Source of the DNA: Roseitalea porphyridii
Lineage (GTDB): Bacteria > Pseudomonadota > Alphaproteobacteria > Rhizobiales > Rhizobiaceae
Length of the DNA stretch: 64,000 nucleotides
Assembly: GCF_004331955.1 (NCBI RefSeq)
Contig: NZ_CP036532.1
Coordinates: 558,001 to 622,000 of the forward strand
Direction of reading: 5' to 3'
Position numbers and translations under genes: made by a program. Of this stretch, positions 1 to 9,179 are shown piece after piece (position 1 is the first letter of the stretch; every line of letters starts with the position of its first letter). Under the pieces are notes generated by a model. The model was given only the letters and a program-made list of their open reading frames with translations, searched no databases and was not told the DNA's origin.

Positions 1-1
1 C

Positions 2-994
2 AAGCTCGCATGGCTCTTTGCGGCGGTGCGCGCCGGCCTGCCGTTCGCGGCCGCCAAGCTGCGCATCGTCGACGACCGGCGCGTCGAACGCGCGCTCGAC
101 GAGGCCGGGCCGGTCGACGCCGTCATTATCAACGGCACCGGCATGGGCGGCGCGTTCGAGCGGGTGCTCACCGGCCGGCCCTACCTCTATGTCGCGCACA
201 ATGTCGAGCACGCCACCGCCGCCGAGGCGGCCAGGCACGCGACGGGGCCGTTCGGGCGCGCCATGTATGCGCGCGAGGCAAGGCTTCTGCGGTCTCTGGA
301 GACGCGTCTGGTGCGCGGCGCCGCGCAGACCTTCACGCTGACCGAGGAGGATCGCGCCGAACTCGGCCTTGCGGGCGGCGACCGCGCGCGCGTGCTGCCG
401 CTGGTGATGCCGCGATCCGCCGGGACGCCCGGACCCAGGGTGCCGGCCTTCGATATCGGCATGATCGGCACGTGGACGTGGGCGCCCAACCGGATCGGGC
501 TGGAATGGTTCCTGCAGTCGGTCCTGCCGCAGCTGCCCGAAACCGTCACGGTCGCGATCGCGGGCCAGCTTCCGGCCGGCTTTCCGCGGCGCGACAAGCG
601 CGTGCGGTTCCTGGGGCGGGTGATCGACGCCGCCCAGTTCCTGCGCCAGTGCCGCGTGGTCGCGCTGACCGCGCGCGCCGGCACCGGCGTCCAGCTCAAG
701 ACGATCGAGACCTTCGAGGCGGGCCTTCCCGCCGTCGCCACGCCTTCCTCGGTGCGCGGGATCGCCGACATTCCGGCCAACGCGCGCGTCGTCGACGAGC
801 CCGCCGCGTTCGCGAGAGCACTTGCCGACCATGTCGTGGCGCATCGGACGGGAGCGCTCGCCGATGCCGATGGCGACGCGTTCCGTGCCGGCCAGATGGC
901 GCGGATGGATGCCGCGATCGCCGACGCGCTCGCCGGCATCGGTGCAGCGGTTAACCGCGATGACAATCGTGAGTTTTCCGAGCGGCCCGATTAG
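2..994 (+). CDS. Glycosyltransferase, GT4-like (5' end outside window)
   Basis: The reading frame is open to the left edge, so the true start lies upstream and 330 residues are visible. The protein resembles group 1/GT4 sugar transferases, which move a sugar from a nucleotide donor to a lipid-linked or polysaccharide acceptor at the cytoplasmic face. Visible signs are a VAHNVEHA segment in the N-terminal lobe and a C-terminal lobe with GTGVQLKTIETFEAGLP, where the glutamate of the E-x7-E-like region contacts the donor in this family. A WecG/TagA transferase and a DUF6492 protein follow on the same strand, which points to assembly of an exported polysaccharide. The sugar used cannot be told from the sequence. 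Confidence 0.8.
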   Translation, partial: KLAWLFAAVRAGLPFAAAKLRIVDDRRVERALDEAGPVDAVIINGTGMGGAFERVLTGRPYLYVAHNVEHATAAEAARHATGPFGRAMYAREARLLRSLETRLVRGAAQTFTLTEEDRAELGLAGGDRARVLPLVMPRSAGTPGPRVPAFDIGMIGTWTWAPNRIGLEWFLQSVLPQLPETVTVAIAGQLPAGFPRRDKRVRFLGRVIDAAQFLRQCRVVALTARAGTGVQLKTIETFEAGLPAVATPSSVRGIADIPANARVVDEPAAFARALADHVVAHRTGALADADGDAFRAGQMARMDAAIADALAGIGAAVNRDDNREFSERPD

Positions 995-1021
995 GGCAAA
1001 ACGAAGCAGCGTCAGGACCAT

Positions 1022-1822
1022 ATGACAATGACAGACATCGCTGCTACCGATACGGGCTGCGCCGGCGCCGACAAGCGCGACATTCTCGGTGTCGACGTCT
1101 GCGACATCACGCGCGGCGAGGCGATCGAGCGGCTGCACGGCGAGATCGCCCGGGGCGTGCACCGGCGCGTCGCCTTTCTCAACGCCCACAGTGCCAACAT
1201 CGCCGCCACCGACGCCGAGTTCCGGCGGACGCTGTCGCGTTTCGTCGTCCTGTCGGACGGCATCGGCGTCGATCTGGCGGCCCTGATGCTCTACGGGCGG
1301 CATTTCCGCGCCAATCTGAACGGCACCGATTTTGTGCCGGCGCTGCTGGCCGGCGCATCCGGTCCGCTTCGCGTCGCGCTCTTCGGGGCGACACCGGGCA
1401 CCGCCGAACGGGCGGCCGCCGCCTTCGCCGCGATCGACGACCGGCACGAATACCGCGCGCTGGCGCACGGCTACATCGACGCCCAAGAGCAGGGCCGCAT
1501 GCTCGATGCGCTCGCCGAATGGCGGCCCGACATCCTGCTGGTCGCGCTCGGCGTGCCGGCGCAGGAGAAGTGGATCGTCCGGAACATCGCGCCGAACCAT
1601 TGCACGCTGGCGCTTGGCGTCGGCGCCCTGTTCGACTTCGTTGCGGGCTCGGTGCCGCGCGCGCCCGACTGGGTCCGCCGCGTCCGCATGGAATGGGTCT
1701 ACCGGCTGCTGCTCGAGCCACGCCGGCTGTGGCGACGCTACCTGCTCGGCAACCCGCTCTTCCTGGCCCGGATCGTCCGCCAGAAGGCCGGACACCGGCC
1801 GTGGGACGAGGACCGCGCATGA
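1022..1822 (+). CDS. WecG/TagA/CpsF family glycosyltransferase
   Basis: A 266-residue member of the GT26 family, whose characterised members add N-acetylmannosamine or glucose-type sugars to an undecaprenyl-diphosphate-linked acceptor. The family signature is complete: NAHSANIA and LSDGIGVD near residues 50-85, GTDF, then LGVPAQEKW at about residue 175, and the C-terminal block GALFDFVAGSVPRAP followed by EWVYRLLLEPRRLWRRY. An AGGA ribosome-binding site sits just before the ATG; a second ATG two codons later is also possible. It starts 28 bases after the preceding glycosyltransferase and overlaps the next gene by ATGA, so the three are probably one transcript. The exact sugar is unknown. Confidence 0.88.
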   Translation: MTMTDIAATDTGCAGADKRDILGVDVCDITRGEAIERLHGEIARGVHRRVAFLNAHSANIAATDAEFRRTLSRFVVLSDGIGVDLAALMLYGRHFRANLNGTDFVPALLAGASGPLRVALFGATPGTAERAAAAFAAIDDRHEYRALAHGYIDAQEQGRMLDALAEWRPDILLVALGVPAQEKWIVRNIAPNHCTLALGVGALFDFVAGSVPRAPDWVRRVRMEWVYRLLLEPRRLWRRYLLGNPLFLARIVRQKAGHRPWDEDRA

Positions 1823-2706
1823 CGCCGAAGAACGCGATCGTCACCGCCTCCTACGCGCCCGACTTCGAGCGCTGCGCGATCCTGTGCGAGACGATCGACC
1901 GGCACGTGACCGGCCATTCGTGCCACTATCTGCTCGTCGACACGGTCGACGCGCCCCTGTTCCGCCGGCTGGAGGGGCCCGGTCGACGGGTCATCACCGA
2001 GACCGAGCTGCTGCCGGCCTGGCTCCGCCGCATGCCGACCGCGCTGTCGCCGGGGGGGCGTCGCGTCTGGGTCAGCCCGTTCACGCTGCCGCTGCACGGA
2101 TGGCACGTCCAGCAGATCAAGCGCATCGCGGTCGCCGCCCTGCTCGACGATGACGGCCTGCTGTTCTGCGATTCCGATACCGCCTTCGTGCGCGACTACG
2201 ACCTGTCGGACATGTGGGTCGGCGACCGCGTGCGCCTTTTCCGGCGCGAGCACGGCGCGCGCGAAACACCCGTCGCCGATCACATGCGCTGGGTGGAGCA
2301 CGCCGGCCGCACGCTCGGCATCGCCGAGGCCGACCGCAACGACCATGACTATGTCAGCCAGTTCGTCACCTGGCGCCGCCGCACCGTGCTGGACATGTGC
2401 GACCATATCGAGCGCCTGCACGGCCGGCACTGGGTCTCGGTGCTCGGCCGTTCGCGCAAGTTCTCCGAATGCATGATCTACGGCGCCTATGTGGACTGCA
2501 TCCTGGGCGGCGCCGGCCATGTCGTCGCCGACCGTCCCTATGGCGCGGTGCGCTGGTTCGATCCGGCCCCGACCGACGCCGAACTCGACGCGATGATCGC
2601 CGGCCTCGAGCCCTATCAGGTCGGCATCGGGGTGCAGGCATTCGTCGACATGGAGCCCGAACGGTTCCGCGCCGCCGTGCTCGGAAGGCGCGCCAGGGCC
2701 GCCTGA
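1819..2706 (+). CDS. DUF6492-like putative glycosyltransferase
   Basis: Start chosen at the ATG that overlaps the previous stop codon (ATGA), giving 295 residues. The protein looks like the DUF6492 group: an N-terminal strand-rich region (NAIVTASYAPDFERC), a WHVQQIKRI segment, and a FCDSDTAFVRDYD motif around residue 120, which resembles the metal-binding DxD of GT-A fold transferases. No signal peptide or membrane segment is visible, so it should act in the cytoplasm. Its place in the polysaccharide cluster supports a sugar-transfer role, but no biochemical function is established by the sequence. It ends three bases before the converging flippase gene. Confidence 0.6.
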   Translation: MTPKNAIVTASYAPDFERCAILCETIDRHVTGHSCHYLLVDTVDAPLFRRLEGPGRRVITETELLPAWLRRMPTALSPGGRRVWVSPFTLPLHGWHVQQIKRIAVAALLDDDGLLFCDSDTAFVRDYDLSDMWVGDRVRLFRREHGARETPVADHMRWVEHAGRTLGIAEADRNDHDYVSQFVTWRRRTVLDMCDHIERLHGRHWVSVLGRSRKFSECMIYGAYVDCILGGAGHVVADRPYGAVRWFDPAPTDAELDAMIAGLEPYQVGIGVQAFVDMEPERFRAAVLGRRARAA

Positions 2707-2708
2707 GG

Positions 2709-3995
2709 CTAGACGCGCAGCGCCGGCCGGGCCATCGCCCGATAGGTCACCGCGAACGAGACCGCATAGAGCAGCGCGAAGACCGCATTGACCCAGACGA
2801 ACCAGACCGACGGTTCCAGCCCGCGCGTCAGCAGCACGGCCATCAGGCCGGCCTTGAGCGACCCGATCACGGCGTAAAGGACAAGGCGCGTCACGGTCTG
2901 GCCGCGGCCGTAGAGCAGTTCGGACTGGTATTCGATCAGGTTGCGCAGGGCGGGCACGAACAGCACTGCGATCAGCAATGGCGCGGCCTGGGCGACATTG
3001 TCGCCAAGGATGTCCGGCTTGAACGAGAAGACGACCGCCATCGCGGCCAGGCCGAGCGTCGAGAGCACGAAGATGCCGGCCTCGAAGCCGGCGCGCATGC
3101 GCACGCTGTCGAGCATCTGCGGCCGCCGCATCAGGCGCTGGGCGAGCATCATCGAGAAGGTGCGCACGGGCATCGCCGTGAGGTCGACGAGGCGCATGAC
3201 GATCGCATAGAGGCCGGCCGCCGTCGGGCCGGCGAGCGAGAGCACGATCAGCTTGTCGAGTTCGTTCTGCAGGTAGAACAGGATCTCGGCGCCGCTGACC
3301 GACAGCGCGTCGCGAATGCGCCGGCCGAACAGGCGCAGCGGCAGGCGCAGCCGCAGCCGCGGATAGAACAGGGCCACGGCGACGAGCGCCATCGCGCCCT
3401 GCGAGACGAAGTAGATCTGCGCCCAGCCGGCCAGGTCTGGCGCCGGCGACAGCGCCAGGGCCAGCGCCGCCAGCGCCTTGACCGAAAAGCCGAACACGAT
3501 GATCAGCGAGGCCCGCCCGAACCGCTCAAGCCCCTTGTTGACGTTGATCACCACCTCGAGCGTCCGCCAGAACAGGACCTCGGTGGCGACGATCAGCGCG
3601 AACGCCACAAGCGTCATCGCGTCCGCGAACAGCGCCGCGTGGACCGCCCAGCCGATCAGCGCGACGAGCGGCAGCGACGCGGCGACGGCGGCGATGTAGC
3701 CGCCCGTATAGGCGCCGATCAGGTGCGGCTTGACCGTTGCGATCCGGTAGAGTGGCGACAGGAAACCGAAGCCGGACAGGCGCGACAGCACGATGCCGAC
3801 CGACGAGGCGGTCGCGAACAGGCCGAATTCGGCGATCGTCAGCGTGTTGGCGACGAGGTAGAAATAAAGGAGCTGGATGAACACGCGGGCGCCGTCGCCC
3901 GAAAAGGCGCGCGCATATTTGCCCGCAAGCTGCGCGGCGGTTTCCGGGCTCCGGTGCGCCAGGGTCGGCGCGCTGTTCAGACTGGCCTGTTTCAC
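2709..3995 (-). CDS. Wzx-like polysaccharide flippase (MOP superfamily)
   Basis: A 428-residue polytopic membrane protein with about 12 hydrophobic helices, matching the usual size and layout of Wzx/O-antigen translocases, which flip undecaprenyl-linked repeat units across the inner membrane. The first membrane segment (FIQLLYFYLVANTL) is followed by the FGLFATASSVG stretch typical of the family. The gene is divergent from the chain-length gene at 4146 and convergent with the DUF6492 gene. With the transferases and the Wzz-like protein it makes a plausible Wzx/Wzz-type export route, although no Wzy polymerase, Wza channel or priming transferase lies inside the window. Confidence 0.8.
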   Translation of the reverse strand: MKQASLNSAPTLAHRSPETAAQLAGKYARAFSGDGARVFIQLLYFYLVANTLTIAEFGLFATASSVGIVLSRLSGFGFLSPLYRIATVKPHLIGAYTGGYIAAVAASLPLVALIGWAVHAALFADAMTLVAFALIVATEVLFWRTLEVVINVNKGLERFGRASLIIVFGFSVKALAALALALSPAPDLAGWAQIYFVSQGAMALVAVALFYPRLRLRLPLRLFGRRIRDALSVSGAEILFYLQNELDKLIVLSLAGPTAAGLYAIVMRLVDLTAMPVRTFSMMLAQRLMRRPQMLDSVRMRAGFEAGIFVLSTLGLAAMAVVFSFKPDILGDNVAQAAPLLIAVLFVPALRNLIEYQSELLYGRGQTVTRLVLYAVIGSLKAGLMAVLLTRGLEPSVWFVWVNAVFALLYAVSFAVTYRAMARPALRV

Positions 3996-4145
3996 GCGCC
4001 GATCATGCCTTGCAACGCTTAAGATCGCGTTTTCCGGCGCGCGGAGTCCGGCGCGGCCCTTCGGTTGGGAATTCGGTCTTCCTGACCCCGCGTTAACTTT
4101 TTGTTTCCCACGCCTGTTTAGCGTGCGTTTACGATTTCGGCCGGA

Positions 4146-6563
4146 ATGGGCTGGCCGGAAGATACGCGTGCGGTCCCGATGTTCGATCCTGCCTCATCCG
4201 GCGCCTCGTCCTCCCTCCTGATGCGCGCAAGCGCCCGGGAAGGGGCCGGGTCCGACGATACCGGCCAAGACGGGCGCGACGGCCACCGGTCGGCCCGCGC
4301 GCGCCGCGCCGCACGTCGCCCGAACCCGCTGCTCGCCGCGCTCGGCCGGTCCGACGAGGACACCGCTGACACGCGGCCGGACCCGCCGGCAGAGGAACGG
4401 CCGGCGCGCGACGCACAGCCTTCGACGGACGGCGAAAACCATGCACGGCCGAGCCCGCCCGTTTCGCCGCCGGCACCGCGCGCGGACCCGGCCCAACGCC
4501 GGGATGCACCGGAACCGGGCGCGCCGCTCGTCGATCCGATCGTGATGCTGTCGACGATCTGGCGCTGGCGGTTCGCGATCGCGCTTTGCACCGTGCTCGG
4601 CGGGATCATCGGCGTTCTGGTCGCCCTGTCGATCCCGCACCGCTACACGGCCTATTCGGAGGTGCTGATCGACCCGCGCGAGGTTCAGCTCGTCGGACGC
4701 GATCTGGAGCGCGAGTTCCTGGCCAACGAGGCCGCGCTCGCCATCGTCGACAGCCGACTTTCGCTGGTGCGGTCGCGTCCAGTCCTCGAACGCGTGATCG
4801 AGGCCACCAATCTCGACCAGGACCCCGAATTCAACGGCGCCTCCGAGGGCGGGATCGGCCTGCGCGACGGGCTCGGCGTGATCATGTCGCTGTTCGGAGA
4901 CGAGACCCCCGTCGAGACGTCGGCCCGCACCACGCTCGAGAACCTGCGCGACGCCATCGAGATCGACCGCACCACGCGCACCTTCGTCGTCACCATCGGC
5001 GTCGAGGCCAACGCGCCGCGCAAGGCCGCCATGCTGGCCAACGAGGTCACCCGCGCCTTCGTCGAGGAACAGGGTTCGATCAGCTCGGACAAGGCGCGCG
5101 AGGCCAACACGGCGCTGACCGGCCGGCTCGACGAGTTGCAGGCCAGGGTCGAGCAGGCCGAGCGCAGCATCGAGGAGTTCCGCGTCGAGAACGGGCTGGT
5201 CAGCGCCCAGGGCCGATTGCTCAGCGAGGACGATCTCGCCGCCGCCAGCAACCAGCTCGCCGAGGCCCGCGCGGCGACGATCCGCGCCCGCTCCAAGGCC
5301 GAGGAGGCAAGCGGGATCACCATCGACGACGCGATCGCCGGCTCGGTGCCGATCGACCTGACGACACCGTCGCTGACCACCTTCCGGGCCCAGCATTCGG
5401 CGTTGCGCCAGACCGCCGCGCAACTCGAGGACCAGCTTGGTCCGCGCCATCCGCGCCTGACCGCCGCGCAGGCGGCGACCGAGGCGGCCCGCCAGGACAT
5501 CGCCGCCGAACTCGGCCGCATCGTCCAGGGCGCGCAGTCCGAACTGCGCCGCGCCGTGCAGACCGAACAGGAACTGGCCGCCCAGGTCGCCCGCGCCAAG
5601 GCGGCCAAGAGCGATCAGAGCGAGGCGATGGTCACCCTGCGCGACCTGCAGGCCGAGGCCGAGGCCGCCCGCGCGATCTACAGCAGCGCGCTCCTGCGCG
5701 CCCGCGAGACCGGCGAGATCGGCGCGCTCGGCACGGTCAACGCAGCGATCCTGTCGCCGGCCGAACCGCCGCTGACCGCCTCGTCCATGTCGCGCAAGAC
5801 GATCGCGATCGCCTTCACGATCGCCGGCTTCCTTGTTGGCCTGGGCATCGCCACGCTGGCCGGCCTGAAGAACGCGGTCAGTCTCGAAGCCTTCAACGGC
5901 GCCCGCGCCGCCGCATCCGAACCGCCCGCCGGACCCCGACCCGGCGGTTCATCCCCGACACGCAAAGCCAGTCAGGACACAACCACCATGCATCCCGGCT
6001 ATCCCTACGCGCCCGCCCCGTATCAGCCGCAGCCGTCCGCCCAGCCGACGGGGTACGGACAGCCTCACGCACCGCAGCACCAGCCCGGCAACGGCTGGCC
6101 GCCAGCTTCCCAGCCGTTCGGTCAACCCGCCAGCTGGCCCGGCCAGCCGCAGCCGTCGCCCTATCCGCAAGGGGGATATCCGCAGGCGCCCGCCGGCCAC
6201 GGCGCCCATCCCCAGCCGGCCTACCCGCCGCAGATGCCGATGCCGCCGCAGGCCGGCCATCCGGGCGGCTGGCAGCAGCCGCAGCCAGAGCCCGCCGCGA
6301 TGCACGGCCCCTACGGGGCACCGGGCCATGTCCCGCAGGCCGCGCCGGGCTACCAGCAGGCCCCCTGGCCGCAGCAGCCCGCGCCGATGGCCGCCCCGCA
6401 CTGGCCGGCGCCCACCGCGTCCTATCCGCCCCCCGGCGCCCAGCCCCATGCGCCCGCGCCGGCATCCGACGAGATGGACGAGCTGCGCCGGTCGATCGAC
6501 GATATCCGCGAGGTGGTCGAGGAGCTTGCCGCCCGCCGCGGCAATGTGCGCCGCTTCGCCTGA
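4146..6563 (+). CDS. Wzz/GumC-like chain-length determinant with Pro/Gln-rich tail
   Basis: An 805-residue inner-membrane protein. Residues 1-125 are charged and probably disordered. A first membrane helix lies near residues 140-162 and is followed by the Wzz motif region (PHRYTAYSEVLIDPREV). A long periplasmic coiled-coil region spans roughly 300-480 (EQAERSIEEFRVENGL, QLEDQLGPRHPRLTAAQ), and the second helix lies near 548-572. No C-terminal tyrosine-kinase domain follows. Instead there are about 200 residues rich in Pro, Gln, Gly and Ala, ending in a charged helix (DELRRSIDDIREVVEEL). Family members control polysaccharide chain length and export. ATG at 4179 is an alternative start. An in-frame ATG at 5988 could start the tail on its own. 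Confidence 0.82.
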   Translation: MGWPEDTRAVPMFDPASSGASSSLLMRASAREGAGSDDTGQDGRDGHRSARARRAARRPNPLLAALGRSDEDTADTRPDPPAEERPARDAQPSTDGENHARPSPPVSPPAPRADPAQRRDAPEPGAPLVDPIVMLSTIWRWRFAIALCTVLGGIIGVLVALSIPHRYTAYSEVLIDPREVQLVGRDLEREFLANEAALAIVDSRLSLVRSRPVLERVIEATNLDQDPEFNGASEGGIGLRDGLGVIMSLFGDETPVETSARTTLENLRDAIEIDRTTRTFVVTIGVEANAPRKAAMLANEVTRAFVEEQGSISSDKAREANTALTGRLDELQARVEQAERSIEEFRVENGLVSAQGRLLSEDDLAAASNQLAEARAATIRARSKAEEASGITIDDAIAGSVPIDLTTPSLTTFRAQHSALRQTAAQLEDQLGPRHPRLTAAQAATEAARQDIAAELGRIVQGAQSELRRAVQTEQELAAQVARAKAAKSDQSEAMVTLRDLQAEAEAARAIYSSALLRARETGEIGALGTVNAAILSPAEPPLTASSMSRKTIAIAFTIAGFLVGLGIATLAGLKNAVSLEAFNGARAAASEPPAGPRPGGSSPTRKASQDTTTMHPGYPYAPAPYQPQPSAQPTGYGQPHAPQHQPGNGWPPASQPFGQPASWPGQPQPSPYPQGGYPQAPAGHGAHPQPAYPPQMPMPPQAGHPGGWQQPQPEPAAMHGPYGAPGHVPQAAPGYQQAPWPQQPAPMAAPHWPAPTASYPPPGAQPHAPAPASDEMDELRRSIDDIREVVEELAARRGNVRRFA

Positions 6564-6668
6564 CGGCCCAAAAACGCCAGACCGGGACGCAAAAACGGTG
6601 TCGCGCGCGGCGCCGTTTCTGCTTTAAGGCCCTCACGATCGATCACGGCAGAAATCGGGGGAGCCGGC

Positions 6669-7568
6669 ATGGCGCACATCATCGACGGCAAGGCGGTCGC
6701 CGCCCAGGTCACGGAGAAGGTCACCGAAGCCGCGGACGCGCTGCGCGCCTCAACCGGCGTGCAACCGGGTCTCGCGGTCGTCATCGTCGGCGAGGATCCG
6801 GCCTCCAAGGTCTATGTCGCCAACAAGGGGCGCACGGCGCGCGCCTGCGGCTTCCTGTCGGTCGAGCACACGCTGCCCGAGGACACCGACCAGGCGGCGC
6901 TTCTGGGCCTGATCGAGGAACTGAACACCGATCCGGCGATCCACGGCATTCTGGTGCAGCTCCCGCTGCCCGCCCAGATCGACGCCGGCGCGGTGATCCA
7001 GGCGATCGCCCCGGAAAAGGACGTCGACGGTTTCCACTTCATCAATGTCGGCAAGCTGTCGACCGGCGAGACCGAGACCGCCTTCGTGCCGTGCACGCCG
7101 GCCGGCTCCATGGTGCTGCTGCAGACCGTCATGGAGCGCGACCTGTCCGGGCGCAACGCGGTGGTGATCGGCCGCTCCAACATCGTCGGCAAGCCGATGT
7201 TCAACCTGCTGCTGGCCGCCAACGCGACGGTCACCGTCGCTCATTCGCGCACCGCCGACCTGCCCGCCCTGTGCCGGACGGCCGACATCGTCGTCGCCGC
7301 CGTCGGCCGGCCGCAGATGGTCAAGGGCGACTGGATCAGGCCCGGCGCGACGGTGATCGACGTCGGCATGAACCGCATTCCGGCGCCCGAGCGCGGCGAG
7401 GGCAAGACACGCCTTGTCGGTGATGTCGACTTCGAGGCGGCCGAAAAGGTCGCCGCCGCCATCACGCCGGTGCCCGGCGGGGTCGGCCCGATGACCATCG
7501 CGATGCTGATGGCCAATGCGTGCGTCGCCGCCCATCGCGCCGCCGGCAGGACGCCGCCGCGCTTCTGA
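6669..7568 (+). CDS. folD: Bifunctional methylenetetrahydrofolate dehydrogenase/cyclohydrolase FolD
   Basis: FolD converts 5,10-methylene-THF to 10-formyl-THF using NADP, supplying one-carbon units for purines and formyl-methionine. The 299-residue length is normal. The catalytic lysine sits in [13 protein letters not shown], the substrate loop [14 protein letters not shown] and PCTPAG are present, and the nucleotide-binding turn is [10 protein letters not shown], with [10 protein letters not shown] near the end. A GGGGAG ribosome-binding site precedes the ATG at 6669. It stands between the polysaccharide cluster and the GlxA-type regulator and shows no sign of sharing a pathway with either. 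Confidence 0.97.
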   Translation: MAHIIDGKAVAAQVTEKVTEAADALRASTGVQPGLAVVIVGEDPASKVYVANKGRTARACGFLSVEHTLPEDTDQAALLGLIEELNTDPAIHGILVQLPLPAQIDAGAVIQAIAPEKDVDGFHFINVGKLSTGETETAFVPCTPAGSMVLLQTVMERDLSGRNAVVIGRSNIVGKPMFNLLLAANATVTVAHSRTADLPALCRTADIVVAAVGRPQMVKGDWIRPGATVIDVGMNRIPAPERGEGKTRLVGDVDFEAAEKVAAAITPVPGGVGPMTIAMLMANACVAAHRAAGRTPPRF

Positions 7569-7707
7569 CGCACGCGCCCCCGGTGGTCGGCCCCGCCGCC
7601 CCGGGTACCGCAAGCGCGCTTTCAGGGCTTGCGCCGCCCATGGATTGCGGCCAGTGTCGCCGGTTGTCCGACGCCTCGCAATCCACGCCCTGCACAGACC
7701 TGATGTG

Positions 7708-8667
7708 ATGACCACCGACACGCCGACGAGGCACTTCGCCTTCATCCTGGCCGAAGAGTTCTCCATGTTCTGCGTCTCGGCGGTGATCGACGTGCTGCGC
7801 ACGGCCAACATGGTCACGGGCACCGACTATTATCGCTGGTCGACCGTTTCCCATGACGGCGAGCCGGTGCGCGCCTCCAACGGGCTGACGCTCAAGCCGA
7901 TCCACTCGGTCGACGACCTGCCGCCGGCCGACCTGACCTTCATCGTCGCCTCGCTCACGCTCGACTTCCCGGGCCGGCAGAAGATCGTCAACGTGCTGCG
8001 CACGCTCGGGCGACGCGGCGCCAGCCTCGGCGCCCTGTCGGTCGGCAGCCACATCCTCGCCCAGGCCGGCCAGCTCGAGGGCCACCGCTGCACCATCCAC
8101 TGGGAGAACCGGGCCGGCTTCCGCGAGGCGTTCCCGCACATCGAGTGCACCTCCAACGTCTACGAGATCGACCGCAAGCGCTACACGGCCGCCGGCGGCA
8201 CCACGGGCATCGACCTGATGCTGGAGATCGTGCGCGCCGATTTCGGCGCCGAGATCACCAACAAGGTGGCCAACAATTTCCAGTATGAGCGCATCCGCAG
8301 CCACGAGGACCGCCAGCGGGTCGGCCGCGAACCGGACCTGACCGGCAAGTCCGAAAAGCTCAAGCGGCTGACCGAGCTGATGGCCGACAATCTGGAGGAA
8401 CCGCTGTCGGCCGGCGCTCTGGCCCGTTCGGTGGAGCTGTCGGTGCGTCAGGTCGAGCGGCTGTTCCTGAAGCATTTGAACTCGACGCCCGGTCGCTACT
8501 ACATGACCTTGCGGCTGGAGCGGGCACGCCAGCTCCTGCGGCAGACCAACATCCCCATTCTGGAGGTCGCGCTGTCGACCGGCTTCACATCGCACTCCTA
8601 TTTCGCGCAGAGTTACCGCATGCAGTTCGGCCGCGCGCCGAGCGACGAGCGGCGCAAGAGCTTCTGA
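7708..8667 (+). CDS. GlxA-family transcriptional regulator (AraC type with amidase-like domain)
   Basis: A 319-residue regulator with two parts. Residues 1-190 form a class I glutamine-amidotransferase-like (DJ-1/PfpI) sensing domain with GALSVGSHILAQAG and GGTTGIDLMLEIV. Residues 215-319 form the AraC double helix-turn-helix (VELSVRQVERLFLKH, ARQLLRQTNIPILEVAL, FTSHSYFAQSYRMQFG). The start was set at the ATG at 7708 because the protein begins at its usual N-terminus there. Relatives such as GbdR, CdhR and ArgR control use of choline, carnitine or arginine in pseudomonads. The target here cannot be read from the neighbours, which are ribosome-modification genes starting six bases after its stop. 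Confidence 0.87.
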   Translation: MTTDTPTRHFAFILAEEFSMFCVSAVIDVLRTANMVTGTDYYRWSTVSHDGEPVRASNGLTLKPIHSVDDLPPADLTFIVASLTLDFPGRQKIVNVLRTLGRRGASLGALSVGSHILAQAGQLEGHRCTIHWENRAGFREAFPHIECTSNVYEIDRKRYTAAGGTTGIDLMLEIVRADFGAEITNKVANNFQYERIRSHEDRQRVGREPDLTGKSEKLKRLTELMADNLEEPLSAGALARSVELSVRQVERLFLKHLNSTPGRYYMTLRLERARQLLRQTNIPILEVALSTGFTSHSYFAQSYRMQFGRAPSDERRKSF

Positions 8668-8672
8668 AGGAT

Positions 8673-9179
8673 ATGAAACCAAACACGAGCCGGCGCGTTG
8701 AGCGCCATGCACTTGTCGCCCACGGGTTCCAGATCATCGGCTGGCGCGAGCGCGTCGCCCTGCCGGAACTGGGCGTCGACTTGATCCGCGCAAAGATCGA
8801 TACCGGCGCTCTGACGTCGGCCCTTCATGTCGAGGATCTCGCCTATTTCGAGCGCAACGGCCGGCGCTGGGTGCGTTTCCACCCGCCCGGGCCGGACGGC
8901 AGGCCGCTGGCTAAGCCGGCCGAGGCGCGCCTGCGCGATTCGCGCGAGGTGCGTTCGAGCAGCGGTCAGGTCGAGCGCCGCTGCGTCATCGCCACGCCGT
9001 TCGTCATCGGCGCGGAAATGTTCCGCGCCGAGGTGACGCTGACCGACAGGACCGATATGGTCTACAACATGCTGGTCGGGCGCAGCGCGATGCGGATCGG
9101 CAAGCTGATCGTCGATCCGACCCGCTCGTGGATGGCCGGATCGCCCCGCCTCGAACCGCAGGCCAGTGAGTCCCCATGA
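8673..9179 (+). CDS. RimB-like putative ATP-dependent zinc protease
   Basis: A 168-residue member of the Zn_protease/RimB family (PF05618), retropepsin-like proteins usually found beside RimK. The diagnostic [14 protein letters not shown] at about residues 37-50 contains the DTG aspartate of the retropepsin fold, and [12 protein letters not shown] lies near the C-terminus. In Pseudomonas the equivalent protein works with RimK on glutamate tails of ribosomal protein S6; the same role is inferred here. It overlaps rimK by ATGA, indicating translational coupling, and starts six bases after the GlxA-type regulator. Confidence 0.8.
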   Translation: MKPNTSRRVERHALVAHGFQIIGWRERVALPELGVDLIRAKIDTGALTSALHVEDLAYFERNGRRWVRFHPPGPDGRPLAKPAEARLRDSREVRSSSGQVERRCVIATPFVIGAEMFRAEVTLTDRTDMVYNMLVGRSAMRIGKLIVDPTRSWMAGSPRLEPQASESP

